A program made the translations under genes and the position numbers. From an uncultured Erysipelotrichaceae bacterium (lineage in GTDB: Bacteria; Bacillota_I; Bacilli_A; RF39; UBA660): a stretch of 9,315 nt of DNA. Shown here in pieces: positions 1 to 5,254 of this stretch. How positions within the stretch are numbered: position 1 is the stretch's first letter; each line of letters starts with the position of its first letter. The DNA lies in assembly GCA_902767005.1 (NCBI GenBank), contig CACXFY010000080.1:1-9315 (forward strand), written 5' to 3'. The notes beneath the pieces are model-generated. The model ran no database searches. It was not told where the DNA came from and saw nothing but the letters and a program-made list of their open reading frames with translations.

Positions 1-692
1 CCTTTGTCAGCAACTTTAGTAAATATAATATTTTCTTTTATTTCAAGTACACCATTACTAGTTTCTTTTGCTTCTACTACTTCACCATAGAATGGTTGCA
101 CTACACCAGGTTTAAACTCATCTTTCTTTTCAAACACTATATCATAACCATCTCTATCAGCATTATACTTCATAGTAACAGAATTCTTATCTTCTTCACT
201 AAATGGAAGTGTCAATTTAAAACTATTATCTTCTTGGAAAGTAAAATCTGGTCCAAAGAACTTAGACATATATGTTTTAACTTTACTCCTAGAAATAGTA
301 AAAATCTTCTTACCTTTATCATTCTTCTCTAATGTATCAGTAATATCACTTCTAGTCGCAAACTGCATAGCATAATAAACTTTTTGTAATTCATTAAAAT
401 CTTCTGCATGAACATCTTTATTCTTAATAAATAATTCATTTCTCTTACCATTTGCTCCATAAGTAACCATTTTATAAGCATCAACCACTTTACTATCAGT
501 AACCTTTAAAGTTGTAGTAGTTATTTCTGGAACTGGATCTGGTTTCTTTCCAAATAAAGCATTAGTAATTAAAAAAACAACTAATCCAACTATAATTGCT
601 ACTACAACAATTACTATTATCTTAAAAGTGTCTCCACTTAATCTTTTCTTACCACCATTTTCTTCGAAGTCATCACCAATTCTAAAGTCCAT
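1..692 (-). CDS. Membrane-anchored protein of unknown function (C-terminus beyond window)
   Basis: I do not recognise this protein. The 230 residues visible begin with a charged cytoplasmic stretch of about 20 residues (MDFRIGDDFEENGGKKRLSG). One hydrophobic membrane segment follows at about 24-46, rich in I and V, and then a Lys/Asp/Glu-rich domain that should lie outside the membrane (N-in, C-out). No signal-peptidase site, lipobox or cysteine cluster is visible. Just after the membrane segment is a short Pro/Thr linker (KKPDPVPEITTTT). The ATG at 692-690 is supported by AGGTGG at 703-698, five bases upstream. It has its own likely promoter (-10 at 720-715) just after the ymfH terminator, so it is probably a separate transcript. 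In Bacillus subtilis the gene after ymfH is ymfI, a short-chain reductase; this protein is clearly not that. The reading frame is open to the window edge, so total length and the rest of the fold are unknown. Confidence 0.8.
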   Translation of the reverse strand, partial: MDFRIGDDFEENGGKKRLSGDTFKIIVIVVVAIIVGLVVFLITNALFGKKPDPVPEITTTTLKVTDSKVVDAYKMVTYGANGKRNELFIKNKDVHAEDFNELQKVYYAMQFATRSDITDTLEKNDKGKKIFTISRSKVKTYMSKFFGPDFTFQEDNSFKLTLPFSEEDKNSVTMKYNADRDGYDIVFEKKDEFKPGVVQPFYGEVVEAKETSNGVLEIKENIIFTKVADK

Positions 693-704
693 AAACTCCA
701 CCTC
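693..704 (-). promoter_or_regulatory. RBS of the left-edge membrane protein
   Basis: GAGGTGGA at 704-697 contains AGGTGG (703-698) with five bases to the ATG at 692. It fixes the start codon of a gene whose downstream end is not in the window. Confidence 0.7.
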
Positions 705-714
705 TACTATATAT

Positions 715-723
715 ATTTTATCA
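715..723 (-). promoter_or_regulatory. Likely extended -10 promoter for the left-edge gene
   Basis: Read on the minus strand, TGATAAAAT (723-715) is a TGn extension joined to a TAAAAT -10 box, 22 bases before the start codon. No good -35 box is seen: that position is occupied by the A/T-rich terminator of ymfH. An extended -10 can compensate for a poor -35. Confidence 0.5.
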
Positions 724-732
724 TAAATATAT

Positions 733-761
733 AAAAAGAAAAGACTAATTTTCTTTTCTTT
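733..761 (-). terminator. Probable terminator of ymfH
   Basis: Arms AAAAGAAAA (734-742) and TTTTCTTTT (749-757) can pair over nine bases around a six-base loop that includes the ymfH TAG stop (747-745). An alternative register pairs 735-743 with 753-761. In the transcript the second arm is itself U-rich and runs on into UAUAUA. The stem is nearly all A-U, so it is weaker than the other terminators in this window. Confidence 0.5.
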
Positions 762-2010
762 CCATTCTTACAACACTTAAATTATTAAAATCTATACTCT
801 TAATAGTACTATTTAATTTTTTTAATGTCATATTTTTAATTTTATCTACTCTGTCATCAATAATATCACCATATTTAATAACATCTCTAGATGATCTATC
901 AACCACTTCATATAAATCATCATAAGCTTTCACTTCATTCGCAATCCAAACTTTCTTAATTCTATTAAAATCTGCTTCTTTAATTTTCTTACTCTTTAAT
1001 TCTTTCTTAATCTCACTCAATAAACTATCAATATCTAAACTACTACATATAATATATAAAGTATAAATATCATCATAGTTTTCTATATCATAATCAAAAG
1101 ATTGAATTAAATTCATTTTATCTACTCTATCTCTAAATAAAGAAGTAGAACCAAAGAAACAAGTAAATATCATTTTTAAATACATACTAGTCATTAACTT
1201 ATCTTTATCATTACTAGGTATCTTTAAACCAATACCCAGTTTAGGAACATTAATATCTGAATAAATAGTATCTTCTTCTATATTTACTTTCTTTTTTTCT
1301 TTTCTCTCGATTCTTTTCGCAATACCTTTTTTATCAATTAACTCAGTATTATCTTTAATAATAGTCAAAGCTTCATCTACATCAAAATTACCAACTACAA
1401 GTACAAACATATTACTTGGATTATAAAAATTTTCATAACATAAATATAAATCTTCTTTAGTAATATCTTGTATAGAATTAACACTTCCACCAATATCTAC
1501 TCTTCTAGGACTAGACTCATATATACATTCTCTAAGTCTCATTTCTAATTTATAATCTGGTACATCATTGTACATTTTTAATTCTTCTGCAATAATACCT
1601 TTTTCTTTTTCAACATTTTCATCAGTATAATAAGGACTATTAACAAATTTTAATAAGTATTCTAAGTTCTCTTTAAACTTCTTAGTACCAGTACAAATAT
1701 ATTGTGTACTAGTATAATCCGTCATAGCGTTACTATCAGTACCACTAGTACTAAAGAAAGTAAATGGATCTTCACCACTCTCTTGTTCAAACATCTTGTG
1801 CTCTAAGAAATGAGCAATACCATCTGGTACAATAACTTCTTCTTTTTTATCAATAGGTACAAAGTTAGTAATATCACTACCAAATTTAGTAGCATAACTA
1901 ATATAATAATTCTTCTTATTACTCATAGGTATTAAATAAATCTCTAATCCATTATTTAATACTTCTTTATAATAAGATAAATCTAATCCATTAAATTCTT
2001 TACTCTCCAT
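745..2010 (-). CDS. ymfH: YmfH-type M16 zinc peptidase, catalytic subunit
   Basis: M16 (pitrilysin-family) zinc peptidase of the YmfH type, 421 residues, usual length for this group. The inverted zinc motif HxxEH is intact at 67-71 (HFLEH), giving zinc ligands H67 and H71 and catalytic E70. The third ligand is probably E143 in the downstream EKEKGIIAEELKMY element. The C-terminal M16 domain (about 200-400) lacks the substrate-binding Arg/Tyr pair: the matching positions are V296 and Q303. YmfF, the upstream gene, shows the opposite pattern, so the two probably form one heterodimeric enzyme. The start ATG overlaps the end of ymfF by 11 bases and has GGGGGA (2021-2016) five bases upstream, which suggests translational coupling. 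No signal peptide, so cytoplasmic. The natural substrate of YmfF/YmfH is not established as far as I know. In Bacillus the pair sits near spoIIIE, and an ftsK gene lies upstream here as well. Confidence 0.92.
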   Translation of the reverse strand: MESKEFNGLDLSYYKEVLNNGLEIYLIPMSNKKNYYISYATKFGSDITNFVPIDKKEEVIVPDGIAHFLEHKMFEQESGEDPFTFFSTSGTDSNAMTDYTSTQYICTGTKKFKENLEYLLKFVNSPYYTDENVEKEKGIIAEELKMYNDVPDYKLEMRLRECIYESSPRRVDIGGSVNSIQDITKEDLYLCYENFYNPSNMFVLVVGNFDVDEALTIIKDNTELIDKKGIAKRIERKEKKKVNIEEDTIYSDINVPKLGIGLKIPSNDKDKLMTSMYLKMIFTCFFGSTSLFRDRVDKMNLIQSFDYDIENYDDIYTLYIICSSLDIDSLLSEIKKELKSKKIKEADFNRIKKVWIANEVKAYDDLYEVVDRSSRDVIKYGDIIDDRVDKIKNMTLKKLNSTIKSIDFNNLSVVRMERKEN

Positions 2011-3271
2011 TATTATCCCCCATACCTTCTAAGAAAAATATAGTATCTAACTTTATCTTCTTTCCAACTCTCATAACATCATTCTTACTAACTTTTACAA
2101 TATTTTCTCTTCTTTTATCAATACTATCTAACTTTAATAAATTACTAACTAATCCATTACTAATAATAGTATTAGGACTTTCCATTAATTCATCTAAATT
2201 AGTATTATAGTACTCTTTCGCAATCTCAATATCTTTTTTACTAAACTTTCCCCATCTCATATTTTGTAATTCATCTTCAATTAATTTAATACACTTATCA
2301 TAATTACTCTTATCTATTCCTGATAAAATCATCATCGAATTATCAAACTTATTAACAATACTATTAATACTATAACAAAGAGAATGCTTCTCTCTTACAT
2401 TTCTAAATAACTTAGATTCAGGACTACCACCAAATATATAATTATATATTGGCAAAACATATTTCTCTTCATAATCATTAAGTTTACCAATAGGACACAT
2501 AATACCAACTCTTGATTGAGAATTATTAATACTTTCAGTACCTTTAAGTTTTCTACTTCTAACTCTAAACTTATCTAATTTATAAGGTACTCTTCTTCTC
2601 TTAACAGTTCTAAATTTAAAACTTTTCTTAATCATATTAACTATATCATTAGATACATCCCCAACAACAAATATATCTATAAAATCATGATTAATAAAAG
2701 AATCATAATACTTATATAAATTACTAGTATTAATATCATCTAAATCTTCTAAATATCCACCAACTCTATAACTAATTGGACTATTATTGTTAAACACTTC
2801 ATTTAATCTGATAACACTATACATTGAAGCATTCTCTTTAATAGAATTTAGATTATTACTTACTTTAGTTTTAACTATCTCTAATTTATCTTCTCTAAAT
2901 TTCTTATTACTGATATCTGGCTTAAATATTATTTCACTTAAAAACTTAATAGCTTCTTCTAAATTACCTTCTTCAGTATATTTATCTAATAATACTTCCA
3001 TATCAAAATTAGTAAAAATATAATTACCTAGTCTATAAGTATGATTATTAATAATAGTAGAATACAAATCCTGACACTTAATAGATAAATCTCTTTTTTC
3101 TTTATAATTATGTGAAGATTGTAATAACATATTTGATAATACATTTCTTATAGTAATATCATCTTTCTTTATTACTCTTCTAAATACCAAACTAATATTT
3201 ACTGTACGAAACTTATCAGTTTTATAAACATGTAATTTATATGAACCACAGTCCTTTTCAATATATTCCAT
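2000..3271 (-). CDS. ymfF: YmfF-type M16 family protein, non-catalytic subunit
   Basis: M16-family protein of the YmfF type, 423 residues. The N-terminal domain lacks HxxEH: the equivalent helix region reads NVLSNMLLQSSHNY (about 43-56), so no zinc site is expected. The C-terminal domain keeps the family's substrate-binding Arg/Tyr element at 293-300 (REKHSLCY, R293 and Y300). It therefore most likely completes the active site of YmfH, encoded next with an 11-base overlap. I chose the ATG at 3271 because GGGTGG (3281-3276) lies four bases upstream and because an N-terminus reading MEYIEKDCGSYKLHVYK fits the family. The frame also allows an ATG at 3283 (four extra residues), but no ribosome binding site precedes that one. 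It follows deoD by 19 bases with no terminator or promoter between, so it should be co-transcribed with deoD. Confidence 0.9.
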   Translation of the reverse strand: MEYIEKDCGSYKLHVYKTDKFRTVNISLVFRRVIKKDDITIRNVLSNMLLQSSHNYKEKRDLSIKCQDLYSTIINNHTYRLGNYIFTNFDMEVLLDKYTEEGNLEEAIKFLSEIIFKPDISNKKFREDKLEIVKTKVSNNLNSIKENASMYSVIRLNEVFNNNSPISYRVGGYLEDLDDINTSNLYKYYDSFINHDFIDIFVVGDVSNDIVNMIKKSFKFRTVKRRRVPYKLDKFRVRSRKLKGTESINNSQSRVGIMCPIGKLNDYEEKYVLPIYNYIFGGSPESKLFRNVREKHSLCYSINSIVNKFDNSMMILSGIDKSNYDKCIKLIEDELQNMRWGKFSKKDIEIAKEYYNTNLDELMESPNTIISNGLVSNLLKLDSIDKRRENIVKVSKNDVMRVGKKIKLDTIFFLEGMGDNNGE

Positions 3272-3290
3272 TAAACCACCCATTCTATTA

Positions 3291-4001
3291 TTATATTGCC
3301 TCTAACGCTAAAGTAATCATATCATTTAAAGATTTCTCTCTATCTTCTGAAGATAAAGAACTCTTATCATATTTAGAATCTACTACTGTCATTAAACAAG
3401 CTGCTTCTCTATTGAATCTTCTTGCGCAATAGAAAAGTGCAAAAGCTTCCATCTCAACACTTAAAAAATCATCTTCTGGAAAATTAGCTTCAAACTCTTC
3501 TATACTATCACAATAAACATCAAATACATCACTAGTAATAGTCATACCATATCTAATATTAATATTCTCTTCTTTTGCTTTATCTATTATCTTATTATTT
3601 AAATTAACATTAGATTCTACATAATTATCTGTATTATTATCTAATAATTTATTAAAAAATGTTCTACAAAAAGCACCTTTACTTAATACTATATCTCTAA
3701 GTTTAATATCTTTATGTAATGATCCACTAGTACCAATTCTAATAATCTTTTTTACATTATAAAACTTAAATAATTCAAAAGCATAAATACCCATACTAGG
3801 AATACCCATACCAGAAGGAAACACCGTAATTCTTTTTCCTTTATAATTGCCAGTATAAGCTGTCATATTACGTACTTTATTAACAATGACAACATCTTCC
3901 AAAAAATTATCAGCTATATATTTAGCCCTTAATGGATCACCAGGCATTAATACTAAGTCACTAATTTCATCTTCTCTACTTTCAATATGAGGAGTAGCCA
4001 T
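3291..4001 (-). CDS. deoD: Purine-nucleoside phosphorylase, DeoD type
   Basis: Hexameric-type (trimer of dimers) purine-nucleoside phosphorylase, 236 residues against about 239 in E. coli. It catalyses phosphorolysis of purine (deoxy)nucleosides to base plus (deoxy)ribose-1-phosphate, a cytoplasmic salvage step. Recognisable elements are MATPHI at the N-terminus (H5), the phosphate loop LMPGDPLRAKYI (18-29, with G21 and R25), R44, RIGTSGS (88-94, with R88 and T91 at the E. coli R87/S90 positions), the ribose-binding VEMEA (182-186), and the catalytic pair D208 and R221 matching E. coli D204/R217. The frame allows an ATG at 4007, but AAGG at 4012-4009 would then lie almost against the start. 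From the ATG at 4001 the spacing is seven bases and the protein begins MATPHI exactly like E. coli DeoD, so I use 4001. It appears to head an operon with ymfF and ymfH; that pairing has no obvious metabolic logic. Confidence 0.95.
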   Translation of the reverse strand: MATPHIESREDEISDLVLMPGDPLRAKYIADNFLEDVVIVNKVRNMTAYTGNYKGKRITVFPSGMGIPSMGIYAFELFKFYNVKKIIRIGTSGSLHKDIKLRDIVLSKGAFCRTFFNKLLDNNTDNYVESNVNLNNKIIDKAKEENINIRYGMTITSDVFDVYCDSIEEFEANFPEDDFLSVEMEAFALFYCARRFNREAACLMTVVDSKYDKSSLSSEDREKSLNDMITLALEAI

Positions 4002-4013
4002 AATCATACCTTC
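4002..4013 (-). promoter_or_regulatory. RBS deciding the deoD start
   Basis: GAAGG at 4013-4009 is seven bases from the ATG at 4001 but only one base from the in-frame ATG at 4007. Normal spacing favours 4001. Confidence 0.65.
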
Positions 4014-4024
4014 TTTCCTATTTC

Positions 4025-4033
4025 ATTATAACA
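4025..4033 (-). promoter_or_regulatory. Extended -10 promoter of the deoD-ymfF-ymfH operon
   Basis: TGTTATAAT (4033-4025) on the minus strand is a perfect TATAAT with a TGn extension, 23 bases before the deoD ATG. The -35 position, 17 bases upstream, falls on the T-tract of the preceding terminator and reads TTCTTT, a poor match. Confidence 0.7.
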
Positions 4034-4043
4034 AAAAAACATA

Positions 4044-4072
4044 TAAAAAAGAATATTAATTACTTAATATTC
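4044..4072 (-). terminator. Terminator of the radical SAM gene
   Basis: Arms GAATATTAA (4051-4059) and TTAATATTC (4064-4072) pair perfectly over nine bases with a four-base loop. On the minus strand the stem is followed by TTTTTTATAT. The last base of the gene's TAG stop (4074-4072) is the first base of the stem. Confidence 0.8.
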
Positions 4073-4854
4073 TAATTAAATGAAAGTACTTTTTCTTTTT
4101 CCTTTATCTTAGTATCCCTATTAATATAATTATTAATAATATCTATCAAATCATAATAATGAATATTATATAAAGAATCAGAGTTCAAATCCTCTTCTTT
4201 AAATGAATTACTATAATAACCTAAATTACCATTTACATCAAAAAATACTTTTCCATGTACCTTGTAATCATCTAATTCCAATGAATCTTCTACTATATCT
4301 TTCATCTTAAAATCAATATATTGATTCCTAGTTATTTCATGTAATCTATCTTTAGTAAGTCCTAAAGCTCTTCCCTTATTACATAATACTACACTATGAA
4401 ATCTATCATCATCTAAATACTTTTTCATAGATAAAGTTTTCTTATATATTTCATAATTATTATCTATTTTTTCTTTTATATTTAATCTATCCCATTCTAA
4501 TCTATGAAATAAATCACTAGATAGTATAAATTGAAAACTATCACATCTCTTTTTTAATTCTTGTAATATCTCAATTATTTTTTTATTACAAATAGTCCCA
4601 TTAGTAATTAATCCAATTCTATTTACTATTATTCCTTTTTCATCTATTAATTGAGCTATATACTCAAGTGCTTTTTTATTAATTAGTGGTTCACCACCAG
4701 ATAATAATAAAGTATTAATCTTCTTAATATCTTTAAAAATTAAATCAATAGTCTCTAAAGACATATCTTTAGCTTCTCTTTCTCCTTTTAGACAATGTTC
4801 ACACTGTAATGTACAATTCCTGGTTAATTCTAAATATAAATTATCTAGTTCCAT
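4072..4854 (-). CDS. Radical SAM protein of unknown function
   Basis: Radical S-adenosylmethionine protein of 260 residues; its reaction cannot be told from sequence. The 4Fe-4S/SAM motif CxxxCxxC is at C14, C18, C21 (CTLQCEHC), and the SAM-binding GGEP is at 53-56 (LLLSGGEPLI), followed by LITNGT (82-87), all typical of the partial TIM barrel. The C-terminal part (about 155-245) includes LCNKGRALGL and GKVFFDVNGNLGYYSN, which recalls the layout of SPASM/Twitch regions. After C21 the only cysteines are C89, C104 and C158, so there is no second cluster of auxiliary-cluster ligands. Start: the frame is open back to 4893, but GGGGAG (4867-4862) lies seven bases before the ATG at 4854, and MELDNLYLELTRNC is a natural beginning. 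It has its own promoter and terminator, so it is monocistronic. No precursor peptide or partner gene is apparent nearby; it sits between a small acidic protein and deoD. Confidence 0.85.
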   Translation of the reverse strand: MELDNLYLELTRNCTLQCEHCLKGEREAKDMSLETIDLIFKDIKKINTLLLSGGEPLINKKALEYIAQLIDEKGIIVNRIGLITNGTICNKKIIEILQELKKRCDSFQFILSSDLFHRLEWDRLNIKEKIDNNYEIYKKTLSMKKYLDDDRFHSVVLCNKGRALGLTKDRLHEITRNQYIDFKMKDIVEDSLELDDYKVHGKVFFDVNGNLGYYSNSFKEEDLNSDSLYNIHYYDLIDIINNYINRDTKIKEKEKVLSFN

Positions 4855-4867
4855 ATAACCACTCCCC
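4855..4867 (-). promoter_or_regulatory. RBS deciding the radical SAM start
   Basis: GGGGAG at 4867-4862 with seven bases to the ATG at 4854. It argues against the upstream in-frame ATGs at 4893 and 4869: the 4893 codon would lie upstream of the predicted transcription start. Confidence 0.7.
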
Positions 4868-4881
4868 ATAAAACAGCTTAT

Positions 4882-4910
4882 ATTATAATACACAAACGAT
4901 CTTTTCTCAA
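4882..4910 (-). promoter_or_regulatory. Sigma-A-type promoter of the radical SAM gene
   Basis: TTGAGA (4910-4905) and TATAAT (4887-4882) on the minus strand are separated by exactly 17 bases. This is five of six matches at -35 and a perfect -10, the best two-box promoter in the window. Transcription would begin near 4875, giving a leader of about 20 bases. A short inverted repeat (TTTTCT at 4902-4907, AGAAAA at 4910-4915) overlaps the -35 box. Confidence 0.75.
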
Positions 4911-4937
4911 GAAAAAAGAATACTATTTTTAGTATTC
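4911..4937 (-). terminator. Terminator of the small acidic protein gene
   Basis: Arms GAATACTA (4918-4925) and TAGTATTC (4930-4937) form a perfect eight-base stem with a four-base loop. On the minus strand it is followed by TTTTTTC. The gene's TAA stop (4931-4929) lies at the top of the first arm and in the loop. Confidence 0.82.
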
Positions 4938-5195
4938 ATCAATATTATCCATTGCTTCATCAATTATACTTTTAACATCATCAATAGAATTAATCATTTG
5001 TTCATTAATAGAATTAATAAGATTATTATCAGTTATCTCTTGTAATGATTTATCTTCTCCTATTAATAAATATTTCTTATCATCACCATTCTCTTCTGAA
5101 ACAACAACTATATCTTTTCCAGATAATTTTAATCTGTTAACTATTACATAGTTTTTATCATTAAGAATTAATACTTCTCCATTATTAAAATTCAT
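4929..5195 (-). CDS. Small acidic protein, possibly DUF1292-like
   Basis: An 88-residue soluble acidic protein. Residues about 4-55 look like a small beta-rich module: EVLILNDKNYVIVNRL, then KDIVVVSEENGDDKKYLLI. The pattern resembles DUF1292 (YrzB-type) proteins of Firmicutes, whose function is unknown. The tail (about 56-88) is Asn/Ile/Asp-rich and likely helical. The likeness rests on general pattern and size, not on a diagnostic motif, so the family label is tentative. Start: an in-frame ATG exists at 5216, but it precedes the ribosome binding site AGGAG (5210-5206). The ATG at 5195 lies ten bases after that site, so I use it. The gene has its own extended -10 promoter directly after the ftsK terminator and its own terminator, so it is monocistronic. 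It has no membrane segment or cysteine. Confidence 0.75.
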   Translation of the reverse strand: MNFNNGEVLILNDKNYVIVNRLKLSGKDIVVVSEENGDDKKYLLIGEDKSLQEITDNNLINSINEQMINSIDDVKSIIDEAMDNIDEY

Positions 5196-5211
5196 ATCTA
5201 TCCCACTCCTC
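5196..5211 (-). promoter_or_regulatory. RBS deciding the start of the small acidic protein
   Basis: GAGGAG (5211-5206) stands ten bases before the ATG at 5195 and downstream of the other in-frame ATG (5216). The spacing is a little long, but it is the only start with a site. Confidence 0.65.
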
Positions 5212-5217
5212 GTCATT

Positions 5218-5226
5218 ATTATAACA
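5218..5226 (-). promoter_or_regulatory. Extended -10 promoter of the small acidic protein gene
   Basis: TGTTATAAT (5226-5218) on the minus strand is identical to the deoD extended -10. The terminator T-tract of ftsK ends two bases upstream (5228), so this promoter has no room for an independent -35 box. Confidence 0.68.
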
Positions 5227-5254
5227 TAAAAAAGAAGTTATTCACTAACTTCTT
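5226..5254 (-). terminator. Terminator of ftsK
   Basis: Arms AAGAAGTTA (5232-5240) and TAACTTCTT (5246-5254) pair perfectly over nine bases with a five-base loop. On the minus strand the run TTTTTT lies at 5233-5228. The ftsK stop TAA (5240-5238) is inside the stem. Confidence 0.8.

Noticed and set aside
96..332. Plus-strand open frame of 78 codons
   Set aside because: It is antisense to the membrane-anchored protein, has no ribosome binding site, and reads as a low-complexity I/F/L/K-rich sequence typical of a shadow frame.
2787..3023. Plus-strand open frame of 78 codons inside ymfF
   Set aside because: Antisense to a well-matched M16 gene, Leu/Ser/Ile-rich, with no expression signals.
3241..3432. 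Plus-strand open frame of 63 codons across the deoD-ymfF junction
   Set aside because: It lies against the coding sense of both genes and has no motif or ribosome binding site.
4855..5195. Acidic 88-residue protein as a peptide precursor for the radical SAM enzyme
   Set aside because: It has no cysteine, no leader/core boundary and no Gly-rich or repeat core, and it is transcribed separately. Kept only as a weak idea within the radical SAM finding.
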